Source: Lichenostomus cassidix (taxonomy: Eukaryota; Chordata; Aves; Passeriformes; Meliphagidae). Taken from it: a DNA stretch of 64,000 nucleotides. Location of the stretch: assembly GCA_008360975.2 (NCBI GenBank), contig CM039182.1, positions 150,449,858 to 150,513,857 on the forward strand, in the 5' to 3' direction. A program made the position numbers and the translations under genes. The notes below the pieces were generated by a model that had not been told where the DNA came from, did not search any database, and saw nothing but the letters and a program-made list of their open reading frames with translations. The number at the start of each line of letters is the position of its first letter. Positions within the stretch are counted from its first letter, which is position 1. This document shows, piece by piece, positions 44,365 to 54,380 of the stretch.

Positions 44365-44470
44365 CCTGCATCCCTTGCCATGTTTGGCTCTGGCTGTGCT
44401 TTGGCATTCCTGACTCCATCCCTACAAAACCAGGCAACTTCCCAATATTTCCTTTATCCAAGTTAAATCC
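43925..44470 (-). mobile_element. CR1 ORF2 remnant, N-terminal reverse-transcriptase region
   Basis: This is not a 3' end. The complement reads, with stops, NNN..KDFCRDISQEKVK, then EEIINIF, then LRNLDVLKSVGPDGIHP. In the family these correspond to the region before and at the start of the reverse transcriptase (NNKKGFYRYISQKRKVKE ... LRNLNVHKSMGPDEMHP type). Several in-frame stops show it is dead. Its Asn codons have expanded into the ATT/AAT microsatellite at 44317-44363. It is the only piece of this part of ORF2 seen in the window. Confidence 0.8.
44317..44363 (-). repeat. AAT/ATT trinucleotide microsatellite inside CR1 ORF2
   Basis: About fifteen ATT units on plus (AAT on minus). On the minus strand they sit in frame between GCAGGG and AAGGATTTC, where the CR1 protein has Asn-Asn-Lys. 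The poly-Ile and poly-Leu open frames are other phases of the same tract. Confidence 0.95.
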
Positions 44471-44554
44471 ACGTGGATGATGTAGACCCTGCTCTGTTGA
44501 CTCCACATCCAGCAGAAGGGTGTGAATTCCCCAAAAAGCTGGAAATTAAGGGGA

Positions 44555-44880
44555 AAAACTCCCATCTCCGTCAGCAAAGCCGCTTCTCCAAACCCACATC
44601 CCTCTCTCCTCCCCGAGACGTGGGAAAGGACAACGAATTCATCAATCTGTCATTTAAGATTGTTCGCTTGACAGCTCCAAAATGCATCTTCAAAACAAAA
44701 AAAAAAAAAAACCCGAACATTAAGGGCTTGAATAATTTAAGTTCCTCTTAAATACAAATCCTCGGAGTGGTTTAAACATTGGGAAGGAGTTCAACGTGGA
44801 CAGCGATTTAAGGGGAAGATGGATGAGCTCAATTTGGCTGCGCACTGCAGACCTGGAAGGCAAAGGACCTGACATCACTT
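44555..44880. promoter_or_regulatory. candidate conserved non-coding island
   Basis: CTCCGTCAGCAAAGCCGCTT, CCCGAGACGTGGG, ACAACGAATTCATCAATCTG, TCATTTAAGATTGTTCGC, an A run near 44696-44710, CGAACATTAAGGGCTTGAAT, AATTTAAGTTCC and GTGGACAGCGATTTAAGG. Confidence 0.45.
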
Positions 44881-45145
44881 TGGGCTGAGAGTCTCCAGGG
44901 ATGTCGGGATGAAACAGGAATTAGGCGGAGTGGGACGCAGGGATATTGACAGGATGAGTCCAGACTGGGTGAGCAGAGACTGAGAGGTGTTAGGGTTGGT
45001 TTTGGTTCCTGCCTGACCTAAAAGTTGTCCATGGGGAGGCAAATCCCAAATTGCTCTGCCAGGGAAAAAATGACTTTGTGGTTTTGTAAAGCTGAGGGGT
45101 TTTAGTGGTTCAGAAACTTCTCAGGGATAATTTGTTAAAATAAGG

Positions 45146-45545
45146 GAATTATTTAGGTTGGGAAAAACCATTAAGATAATCGAGTTCAGTTGTCACCCCA
45201 GCACTGCCAAGGCCACCACTGGACCATGTCCCCAAGTGCCACATCCACAGGGATGTTAAATCTCTGGATTTATGTTTATTTGGATCCTTCAGGGATGGGG
45301 ACTCCACCACTGCCCAGGGCTGGACAACTCTTTCAGCAAAGAAATTTTTCCTGATATCCAACTAAACCTCCCCTGGTGCAACTTGAGGCCATTTCTTCTC
45401 ATCCTGGAAGAAGAGCCCAACCCTCACCTGGCTGCACCCTCCTGTCAGGGAGTTGTGGAGGTGAGAAGATCCCCCTGAACCTCCTTTTCTCCAAGCTGAG
45501 CTCCCCCAGCTCCCTCAGCCACTCCTGGTGCTCCAGATCCTTCAA
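45146..45545 (-). mobile_element. CR1 fragment (REVVES lineage)
   Basis: The complement reads MDIRKNFFAERVVQPW then VVESPSLKD. The nucleotide order is ATTTAGGTTGGGAAAAACC, GTCACCCCAGCACTGCCAAG, CAGGGATGGGGACTCCACC, TTTTTCCTGATATCCAACTA and TCTCCAAGCTGAGCTCCCCC. It is missing a few codons relative to the 50755 copy. Confidence 0.9.
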
Positions 45546-46259
45546 GCGGGACAAGACAATCCATCAAAATTCCAGTTTTCTCTCCATTAACTCTAAAGAG
45601 AAATGAGCTCTTGAAGTTGTCCTGTGTCACCAAGTTTGTCAGCATTCACACACTCAAAAATGTGGTTGTACCTTCAGGAGATTCCAAAGGGAAAGAGGAT
45701 TTTGTCCTCTCTGGAAGAAGCAGATTTTCCAGCTCACAGGCAGAGGTTTGGGATCATAAGATGGTGAAGGGGAAGAAGATGAAAAAATCAAGTCTGTTGT
45801 TCTCCCGCAACAGATACTTAAAAAATAATTTTAAAAAAAATTGCAAGTAATTTCTGGAAAACAAAATCCACTTGGAAGTGTTCATGTGGAAAATCCATGT
45901 TGGAGTCAATTAAAACCCAGGATGTATTTGGGTGTGGAGGGAATTTGTGGTTAGGAACAAAGGATTTCAAGCATGTTCCTGAAGCCATGAAATCCTGCAG
46001 ATCCCAACATCTCCAATCCACACATCCCAAATGATATCAAGAGACCTAAAACACATTCTGTTCCTATTCCCACCTCGATTCAGACTGGAAAACTGATAAA
46101 TCTGGAGCCAAATTTGAAATTAGGGTCTTTATCCCAGTTCACTGAAAGGACTCAAGGATCCCCCAGAAGAGCCCCATGACGCCATGAGGTGCCAAATTCC
46201 CAAAATTTCATCCCTCAGGATCAAACCTGATCCTGCCCAGCTCATTCCAGAGTCATCCC
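45546..46259. other. no gene seen; unannotated spacer
   Basis: 45830-45850 is A-rich (AATTTTAAAAAAAATTGC). Nothing recognised. Confidence 0.4.
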
Positions 46260-46830
46260 CAGCAAACACGAGGCTGCTCCATCACTGACTGGAGATTAAA
46301 TTATCACCACATCCAATTCCTTTCCCCCCATCCCCAGCCGTTTCATTACTCTCCATAATCAGACACCAACTCCCATCCATCCCGATCTCGCCTCCCGTAT
46401 TTCTCCATCAAAACTGCAGGTGAAGCCACGGCCCTGGGAATTAATTTTGGTAAGACAATGTTTGGATGAACCATTCCTTTATTGACTTCTGTTTGCTGGG
46501 TCAATTTGGAAATTTATGCCCCCCTGAGATGCTTGCATTGACCTCGGTTTCATCCCAGGTCAATATTCCCTTCCCAGGTCAATAAATCTCCAAACTGACT
46601 GGAGCAGGAGTCAATAAAATCTGCATATTCGGATATTATCCGAAGGTTGGGAATGCACAATTTTGTGTCGGAGGGGTGAGGAAGCACCAGAGACACCCAG
46701 AATTATTGGATGAGGGATTAAAATGGAATTCTTACTCAATACTTCTCCTTCCATCCGTCTCCGGAGTCAGAGCTGCCAGCAGCAGAGAAAATCGTTGGCG
46801 GTGTTATTTATTTGGATCTAAACATGGGAA
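46260..46830. promoter_or_regulatory. candidate conserved non-coding island with AGGTCA cluster
   Basis: GGAGATTAAATTATCACCAC, AGCCGTTTCATTACTCTCC, ATAATCAGACACC, CCGATCTCGCCTCCCGTATT, GGGAATTAATTTTGGTAAG, TTTATTGACTTCTG, then AGGTCA half-sites (46537-46545 reverse, 46554-46564 and 46573-46583 forward), ATATTCGGATATTATCCGAA (containing the inverted repeat TTCGGATA-TTATCCGAA) and TTTTGTGTCGGAGGGG. Long and distinct from spacer. Confidence 0.5.
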
Positions 46831-48214
46831 TATTCCAGCATGGAGAGACACCAGGGCTGGGGGAAAAGAGGAAATGGGGATTGTAAACTCTGACCCTAAG
46901 AAGATTCCAGGTGGGAAAGTTCAAAGCAACGGCATAAATCTGTGGAGTGTAAAGACCTCAAACAATCAGGGAAGTCTCAAAAAATCCCATCGAAGGGAAA
47001 ACTGATGCTGGGATGAAAAGACCACAGAGCAGCCACTTTGGAGGAGCTCATGGGAGGTTTAATCCAAGTCTGGGGAAGCATCAATCCGTCTGCATGGAAA
47101 ACTGCTCCGTGAGCAATAACATCCCACTCCTGGGTTCATCGGAGATGGGAACTTCTGGCTGTGATTGAGAGATGGAGACAGACTGAGAGCTCAGGCAGAC
47201 AAAACCAGGAGCTGATGCAGCAAATGGATCCCAAAGAAAGCAAGAAAAGTCCGTCCAGAGTCTCCAGGACCAGGATGCCTTTGTGGAGAGTGACTGATTG
47301 ATGGACAGTCCCACAATTTCTGTTTTCTGTGGTCTCTCTCCTCCTGCTGGGATTTTTGGGAGTCTGGAATATCCATGTGGCTGGGAGTGTCCCTCTACTT
47401 TCCAGCCTGCTGCTCCCCATCCCTATTTGCCCATCCAGCCTTTATTCCATGAGTCCTCCAGACTCTTATCCTGCTCTGCATTTTCACCAGTTTTTCAGGA
47501 TTTCAGTTATTTAGAGCTCTCTTTTCCTGACATTCCTGATGAAACCTGGGAATTTGGTGCTTACAGGTGCTGGGAATGGCCAACAGGGAAATAAATCCCA
47601 TGAAAAAAACCAGTTCCTGTCTGTCTCCCACAAATTCTGCTGGGAATGACGCTCCTCCCTCCTTCTGGATATGCCAAGAGCTCTCCTGAGTCTCCACATG
47701 AAGATGGACTTTGGATTCCAACTTTAGGAATTGTTCTTCTTCCCAACCTTTCCTTTAAATCAGTGTTTTGTCTGGAGTGGGATTTCCCTCTGGCATTCCC
47801 CAAGCCCTGGTGATGTTTGGATGGGCAATATTCACCTGGTTTGTTAAAAACTGATCACAGTTGAGTTTTTCCAGGAAATTTGCAGGAAAAATCTCTTACC
47901 CAAGGAAATATTGGCAGTTCATAGATAGAAGAATAGGAATATTTTGCATTAAAGAGAAATCCTGAGGGATTTTGAACGTTATTCCAAGTCATCCCTTCAA
48001 ATTATCCGGAGACATCATTCATGATATTTTGGCTGATGCCAATGACACATGGAACACATTCCTGGAATGAGGATCAGGGAGAGCCAGGGGAATGTGGATC
48101 CATGGGCAGAGGGATCAGAGGGATCCATGGAACGTGGCAGGATCAGGGTCAGGGTGCTGCAAATCCTGGTTTGGGAATTGTGCCATGCTGGGATCTGCCG
48201 TGCAAAGCTGAGGG
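46831..48214. other. no gene seen; unannotated spacer
   Basis: Several 60-100-codon frames on both strands, none convincing. Confidence 0.4.
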
Positions 48215-48618
48215 TGGAATTCCCATCAGTGCAAGTAGAGAGGACAAAAACCACACCGATGTCCACAGAAAAGTTGGGAACAGAATTTGGGAAGTTCCTG
48301 ATGTTATATCCAGACCTCACAAATCTTCAAGCAATGGAATTTCCTTGGAGCCACATGTTTTTCCCTTCCAACCAGCTGATCCAGGCTCTGTTTTCTGGGA
48401 AGTTCCTGGTGTCATATCCAGACCTCACAAACCTTCAAGAAATGGAATTCCCATCAGTGCAAGTAGAGAGGATAAAAACCACACCAATGTCCACAGAAAA
48501 GTTGGGAACAGAACTTGGGAAATTCCTGATTTCTCACAAACCTTCAAGCAATGGAATTCCCTTGAAGCCATGTGTTTTTCCCTTCCCACCAGGAGATCCA
48601 GGCTCTGTTTTCCCAAGG
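48215..48618 (+). repeat. tandem repeat, 228-bp unit, about 1.8 copies
   Basis: TGGAATTCCCATCAGTGCAA at 48215 recurs at 48443. GAAAAGTTGGGAACAGAA, AAACCTTCAAG.AATGGAAT and AGGCTCTGTTTTC also recur. Within unit 1, a smaller block (GGGAAGTTCCTG..GT.ATATC, CAGACCTCACAAA) is itself repeated about 110 bp apart. Two plus-strand frames stay open through both copies (199 and 210 codons), which a 228-bp unit (divisible by three) favours. Confidence 0.9.
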
Positions 48619-48884
48619 CTGGAGCTCATTCTGTTTCCTGGATCCTGATCTGATCCCTGCCTCCCTCATCCCTGGTGCATCCCAACGACTTCTTTGGGAT
48701 GCAGCCATTCCTGGATAAGGAATACAAGTGGATTTCAAGCAAATCCTCTTCCAATTCCCTGGCTGAGAAAGCCCAGCTGTTTCGTATTGTCTTTTCCTCC
48801 AGAGCTCTGGAGTAAGATCCCCGATCCATCCAGCAATCTTCCCTGCCTCAGGGCTTTTCTGACAGATCCAATGATCCACCAGCC

Positions 48885-48965
48885 CCAGATTATTGGCATT
48901 GTAATTGCCAATTAAAAGCTGTCCTGTTAATTGCAGCAGCTTGAGGGTTTGAGGTCAGAGTTCCT
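48885..48965. promoter_or_regulatory. small candidate island with CCAAT palindrome
   Basis: ATTGGCA-TTGTAAT-TGCCAAT at 48892-48912 is a perfect inverted repeat carrying ATTGG and CCAAT. TAAAAGCTGTCCTGTTAATTGC follows. It resembles an NFI or NF-Y site, but the NFI spacing (9 instead of 5) is not canonical. Confidence 0.35.
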
Positions 48966-49601
48966 GAAGTCTCTCCTGATGGAATGGATGAGCTCCTTCC
49001 AATTTGGGTGAATTTGGGAATTCCGGGTATCTCAGGAGCTTTGCTGCTCTTGAAATCCCACCCAGAATTCCCCTCAGGATTGTTCAAGGTAAGGAACAAA
49101 CTAAAAACAGGAGAGGAGGATGTGAAGGGGGAGAGTTCGGGAGAAACAAAGAGGAGGATCTGCCCAATATTCCATCAGTCCAGAGCGGGAACTTGAAGGA
49201 TACTTGGGAAAAGCCCTGCAGATTTGCTAATGCAAATAATGGGTTACCCAGAAAGGGTTGATAGTTTATTTATCCAGACTTGTCCTGTTAACCTAAGGGA
49301 CTTTTCAGCTTCAGGGAAAACACCTGGACAGAGGGAAGTAAATGGAATTTCTTTCCTTGCAAAAGAGAGTGGAAACCATCCTTTTTTTAAATTTTTTTTT
49401 CGGGAACAAAGCTCTTTTGAACTCCCTGCAAAATCCCAGCCAATCTCCACACTTCCCTTGGAATTCTGATTTCCTGTTGCTCATTGTATTTCTACCTGTG
49501 CCAAGCAGGAGTTTGGCTGTCAAATTCCACAGGGAATTTCCTCTCTCCTAGTGTTGCCTGGATAAAACCGAACCCTTTCCTCAAATCCAAAATATTGTAT
49601 A
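48966..49601. other. no gene seen; spacer around the POU site
   Basis: A T-rich stretch lies near 49382-49400. Otherwise unremarkable apart from the octamer palindrome listed separately. Confidence 0.4.
49222..49237. promoter_or_regulatory. palindromic POU/octamer-like site
   Basis: ATTTGC-TAAT-GCAAAT: perfect 6-base inverted arms, with a full octamer ATGCAAAT at 49230-49237. It differs by one extra spacer base and altered centre from the known palindromic Oct response element ATTTGAAATGCAAAT. Binding is not shown. Confidence 0.35.
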
Positions 49602-49978
49602 GTGAAGGGTCTGGAGAGTGAGTCCTACGAGGAGCAGCTGAGGGAGCTGGGAATGTTTAGCCTGGAGAAAAGAAGGTTCAGCAAGGACCTTCTGTCTCTC
49701 CATAATTCCCTGAGAAGAGAGCAGAACCAGGTGGGGATTGAGATCTTCTCCCAAGGAACAAGGGACAGGATGAGAGGAAATGGCCTCAAGAGGAGGTTCA
49801 GGTTGGACATCAGGAGGAATTTCTTCATGGAAAAGGTGGTCAGGCATTGGAATGGGCTGGAGTCCCCATCCATGAGGTGTCCAAGGATGTCACACTCAGT
49901 GCTTGGGTGTGGTGATCAGTCACAGGTTGGACTCAATAATCTTGTAGGTCTTTTCCAACCTTAACGATTCCATGATTT
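49602..49978 (+). mobile_element. CR1 fragment with ~100-codon open ORF2 C-terminus
   Basis: The open frame from 49602 reads [55 protein letters not shown] and RFRLDIRRNFFMEKVVRHWN, then loses the REVVES part to a small deletion. It ends GGTCTTTTCCAACCTTAACG then ATTCCATGATT. The frame is among the best preserved in the window but lacks all catalytic reverse-transcriptase motifs. Confidence 0.95.
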
Positions 49979-50754
49979 ATGGAGATATGGAGATATCTCA
50001 GACACACAGATCCTTACAGAGTCAGCCAGCATCCCACCATTTTGCCTTCCCTGCTTTCCTCCTCCCATGGATCATAAGCAACGAGGTCTCCTTGGATGAG
50101 GCTGGATGAAGAGCTCAGGTCATTTCCATGGGGAAAGGCTTTTCACGTTGACCACTTGGAGTCCTTCCAGATCCATCCTTGCTTCCCCGTGGGAGCATCC
50201 TGAGTGCCTCCCCTCCACCCCAGCCAGCCCAGGACCCTGCTGAGTGCACTTATCCTTCTCTGCTGCCAGGAGCCTCCAGGATCTATAGCAGGAGGAAATG
50301 AGCTCTTTGGCTGGGATTGGGAGACATCCATCTGCCGGAATGGCTCCGGACAAACCTGGTCCGAGGGGCTCATTTATCAGGGGAATAATCCCATTTATCA
50401 GGGGAGCTGGAGATGGAATGCTGTCAGGGGAGAGGTCACCAGTGTGGGATTTGTCTTCCCTTGTTCCTAGTTTGTGTCTTCCCATTCCGTTTTGAACAGG
50501 GTCTGCAGCAGTGGAATTATTGCATCTCTGCTCTGCTTGGAATATTCTCCCAAGAAAAGGATTCTTTTTCCATTTCCTTAGTTTTATCCTGCTTTTCTCA
50601 TCCCATCCCAGGAGAAGGGTATCCATATCAAGCCACCAAGGAAGACTGAAGTCCTTCCACAAGGTGGAATTTTTCTTGCCCTCAATATTCTTCTCCAACT
50701 TTCTCCTGGACGCCTCAAACTTCAGACACTGAGCTGAGCCATGAAGAGCTTCCC
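49979..50754. other. no gene seen; spacer with possible small island
   Basis: 50270-50420 has CpGs and the direct repeat CATTTATCAGGGGA (50370 and 50392). Otherwise nothing. Confidence 0.35.
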
Positions 50755-51076
50755 AGAATCCTAGAATCATTTTGGTTGGGAAAGACCTCCAAGATCATCA
50801 AGTCCAACTTGTGGCTGATCCCAAATTTGTCACTCCAACCAGAGCACTGAGTGCCACCTCCAGGCATTCCTTGGATGCCTCCAGAAATGGGGACTCCACC
50901 ACCTCCCTAGGCAGCCCATTCCAATGTCTAAGCAACTTTTCCATGAAGAAATTCTTCCTGATCTCCAACCTGAACCTCCCCTGGCACATTTTAAGACAAG
51001 GTCCCCTCATTGTGTCCCTTGTTCCCTGGGAGCAGATCTTGACCCCCACCTGGTTCCACCCTCCTTCCAGAGCATC
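50755..51076 (-). mobile_element. CR1 fragment with open ORF2 C-terminus (REVVES lineage)
   Basis: The complement is open and reads GRFRLEIRKNFFMEKLLRHW, NGLPREVVESPFLEASKECL, EVALSALVGVTNLGSATSWT. The left end is AGAATCCTAGAATCATTTTGG then TTGGGAAAGACC. It is the best-preserved minus-strand example of this lineage. Confidence 0.95.
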
Positions 51077-51156
51077 TTTATGAAAGATGACATCTCTGGA
51101 AAAAACTTGGAGACTTCCCTCCTGAATCCACATCTTCTGACATGAATCCAAACAAG

Positions 51157-51208
51157 TCCTAGAAAGGTTCGAGTTGCAAGGGACCATAAAGATCCTCTAA
51201 TTCCAAAC
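51157..51208 (-). mobile_element. CR1 3' stub
   Basis: CTAGAAAGGTTCGAGTTGC then AAGGGACCATAAAGATCC then TCTAATTCCAAAC. About 50 bases, directly right of the 50755 copy. Confidence 0.65.
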
Positions 51209-51593
51209 AAAGTCCTTAAAAAGAAATCCATGGAAGTGGGGTCAGTTCCCTCTCTGAGTGCTTTTTCCTTCAATTTTGAGTGTGGACATTCCATATTTTA
51301 GTATGTTTATTCCCAATTAAGTCAATTAAACAACTGGGTCTGGAACATGAACTTATAAAAACCATCAGGATTTTAAAAATTTACCAATAAGCACAAAGAA
51401 GATTCTCCTGACATCCCAAATCATGGAGTTGTGGGACTAATTCCCAGGGGATGTTTGGTTTCAAGAGGAGGTTGAGCACATCCTTGGAAAAGAGATCTGC
51501 TGGATGTTATTCCATAGAAAAGTGAGAGCAGGTTCAGGAAATTCCCTGAGATAACAGCAGCTGGAGCTTGGGAGATTGTTGGGAGAGGTTTGG
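51209..51593. other. no gene seen; A+T-rich spacer
   Basis: Nothing recognised. Confidence 0.4.
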
Positions 51594-51702
51594 GGGAGAG
51601 GAGAGGAGAGGAGAGAGGAGAGGAGAGGAGAGAAGAGGGAGAGGAGAGGAGAGGAGAGGAGAGGAGAGGAGAGGAGAGGAGAGGAGAGGAGAGGAGAGGA
51701 GG
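51594..51702 (+). repeat. GGAGA pentanucleotide purine tract at a CR1 boundary
   Basis: About twenty GGAGA-like units, all purine on plus. It passes directly into CR1 sequence (GGAGGCAAGTCTACTTGTGG, CCTTCCAGGACCTGAAGAG), at the place where CR1 ORF2 encodes Glu-Lys-Arg-Arg (GAGAAGAGGAGG). Confidence 0.95.
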
Positions 51703-52034
51703 CAAGTCTACTTGTGGCCTTCCAGGACCTGAAGAGATCCTGCAAGAAAGATGGAGAGAGACTCTGGAGAAGGGATGGAGTGACAGCACTAAGGGGAATG
51801 GCTTTCCACTGCCAGAGAGCAGGGTCGGATGGAATATTGGGAATGAATTCTTCCCTGGGAGGCTGGTGAGGGACTGGTACAGGTTTTCCAGAAAAACTGT
51901 GGCTGCCCCATGCCTGGAAGTGTTGAAGTCCAGATTGGATGGAGCTTGGAGCATCCCTGCTCGTGGTAGGGTTTGGAATGAGATCATCTTGAAGGTTCCT
52001 CCCAACCTGAACCATTCCATGATTCTGAGATTCT
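51703..52034 (+). mobile_element. CR1 fragment following the GGAGA tract
   Basis: GTGGCCTTCCAGGACCTGAA, GAAGGGATGGAGTGACAGC, CTTTCCACTGCCAGAGAGCA and then the translated LPESRVGWNIGNEFFPGRLV of the WDIGKEFFP lineage, CCTGGAAGTGTTGAAGTCCAG, CAACCTGAACCATTCCATGA. The GGAGCAACCTGGGATAG block is partly deleted. Confidence 0.9.
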
Positions 52035-52119
52035 CTCTCATAAATCAGTGATGTTGTAAGGCCATGGAAAAGTGTCAGGAATGACCACATTGCCTTTGGC
52101 CCTTTGACATCATTTTCTC

Positions 52120-52250
52120 ATCCATTTAAAACTGGTTTTAGCGGGAGTTGGAGCCCTACGGATTCGGGAGTTGGGAATCTGAGTCAGCAAAGCAGAACTG
52201 CTTTAATCTCGTTAAAGCAAGAAAGCTCCAGCCCAAGGCATCCACAGGGA
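52120..52250. promoter_or_regulatory. small candidate non-coding island with inverted repeat
   Basis: CCCTACGGATTCGGGAG, then GCTTTAA-TCTCG-TTAAAGC at 52200-52218, a perfect 7-base inverted repeat with a CpG in the loop. Confidence 0.4.
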
Positions 52251-53814
52251 TTTGTTTCCCTTCTGTGTCAGCTCCAGGCAGGATCTTCCTCTGCCTGATT
52301 CCCCTTTCCCAAAGTTTTTGGGGGCTGACTGGATCAACGAGGCTTAAAAAATGTTTAGTTTGGGGTGGTTTGAGAGTTTTAACTCTTTCCATCTCTCCCT
52401 CTTTGTGCAAATGGATCGTTGAACTCAAAGGATGCTCCACGGGGAAAATTCCCAGACTTTGGAATTTGGAAATTCCTGGGCTTTGGAAAACCCTGGTGCT
52501 GGTTCACATCATTCACATCACCTACAGCTCCCTGCCTGCCTCTGAAGTGGATCCTGGTTTTCCCTCTTTTCCCTCCTCCCACATCCTTGCCAGCCTCACT
52601 CCAGGAAAAATCCCACGGGATGGTTTAAACCAGTGAATAAGGAATTGTTCCACCTTCTTAGGTGACCATGGTGGGTGGGAAAGGAATATTCCTATGGATA
52701 ACCTCAGTCCCTGAGCCTCCCCTGGGTGCTGGGGAAGGCAAAAGGAGTGGGGAATGTTGGAAAATTGGGTCTGGAACATCCAAACAAACAAAACCAAGCC
52801 TCCTGCAGGGCTCTCCTGGCCCCAGACAGGACACAGGGATGTCCATACGGTGCTGTCCCAATCCCATAAATCCTTCTGGATTGAAGCAGCAGCTGCCTCA
52901 CCCGTGATCTCCCCAGAACATCCCACAGGGATCATCTCAGCCTTTAAAAAAAAAATAATAAATCCTCCTTCCAGGCATTTCATCCCCCAGAATCCCAGAC
53001 ATCCCTCCTGCTCGTCGGCACTGAACTGGAATAACTGACTCCAAACCTTTTTTCCTCAGTTAATTCCATATCCAAGGGAGAGGCTCAGGCAGGGATCCTG
53101 CTGCTGGTTATAGGGGATGCTCCCAGCACCTTTGGATGACCTGGATCTGCTGCCTGGCTGTCCCTGTCCCCAAAAAAAGGGGAACTCAGGTTTGGAGAGA
53201 GGTGTCTGGAGGGCACAGGGCTCGCTAGAACACGATAAAAGCTTGGATAGAAACATCCCTGAGGATTCCAGCGATCCTGACCTGCTCCCTCTCTCTGTCT
53301 CAGGTCTGTGTCAGCTTTTTCTTTGTTGTTCCTTTAAAGCAGCTTTTCCAACTGATGCTAGTGAGGAAAAAAAAAAAAAAAAAAGGCTAAAAAAATCCCA
53401 GGAAAGGTTTGCAAGGCCTGTGGGGTCTGGGACAGGGCAGGCTGGCCTCTGCTGTGGGATGAAGTCCCAGAGCATCCCCAGAGAATTTGATAATTCCCTG
53501 TTCCCAAATATCCAGCCCTGCCTTGTATTCCCGGGATTCAAAATTCCTCCTTTCCCAGGATCCAAAGATTCCTTCTTTCCCGGGATCCCACAGACCTGAA
53601 CAGCCACATATGGACACTTTGCCACCCTATGGAATCTACCAGGATCTTCCACTCCCACACCCCTTTCCCATAAGGAAAACTCACCATAAATCCGCTCCTA
53701 ACGGGAACCAGGAGGGATCCCACCCCACATCCCACCCTACATCCCTTGTCCGGAGCCTTTCCCAGCCCTTCCACCCCCAAAATCCTTCTCCATTCCTCCT
53801 CTTCCCGTGCAGCC
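52251..53814. other. no gene seen; spacer with an 18-A run
   Basis: A18 at 53367-53384 and a shorter A run near 52946. Frames up to 162 codons on either strand overlap each other and show no domain. Confidence 0.4.
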
Positions 53815-54380
53815 ACTAGACGGCAGATGATGCTCGTGGAAATGCTCTTCCCAACGCCGGGAAGAGCCCAATTCCAGTCGATTCGGGATCATTTGTCCCA
53901 GCTCTGCCCAGTCGATGGAGCTGACACTTGGCAGTCAAAGGCTCTGATTAAGATGCCACAGTTGAGTTAAAGCGCTCATTAAGATTTGATGAGTAATTGA
54001 TCAGCACATCAACGGGGAAGCAGGGCTGGAAAGAGGCTGGGAACACCTGGGAAAAAAAAAAAAAAAAAGAAAAAAAGCTCCATCCTTAAATAAAACTTAG
54101 GCGGGAGTTGGAATCTTAAAGGGATAATGTCGGGTTCGGAGGGGATGGGAGAGCTCCGGAGCCGCTGAGTGCAATAAACTTGATTTAATGGGGAGGATGA
54201 TTTCAAATTCCTGCTCCCTCGGCATTCCAGGGGCACATGGAGAGGGAGAGAGGGGACAGGGCTGGAGCTGAGCCGGATCCCTTTGTAGGGATGGGAAAGT
54301 GCTGACAGTGATGGATTCGCTCCCGATTTTCCCCCGGCGGAGCTGGGTGTCTCTCGCCGGTCCAGAAGGGATATTTAGGA
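53815..54380. promoter_or_regulatory. candidate conserved non-coding island cluster
   Basis: CACTAGACGGCAGATGATGC, CCAACGCCGGGAAGAGCC, AGTCGATTCGGGATCATTTG, ACTTGGCAGTCAAAGG, CTGATTAAGATGCCACAG, AAAGCGCTCATTAAGATTTG, ATGAGTAATTGATCAGCAC, CATCAACGGGG, an A tract at 54052-54075, TAATGTCGGGTTCGGAGG, GCTCCGGAGCCGCTGAGTGC, AATAAACTTGATTTAATGGG and CCCCCGGCGGAGC. Many CpGs plus TAAT/ATTAAG cores; one of the strongest islands. Confidence 0.5.

Noticed and set aside
49602..49964. Open frame read as a host gene
   Set aside because: The peptide is the C-terminal part of CR1 ORF2 (YEEQLRELGMFSLEKRR, RFRLDIRRNFF), so it is a retrotransposon remnant.
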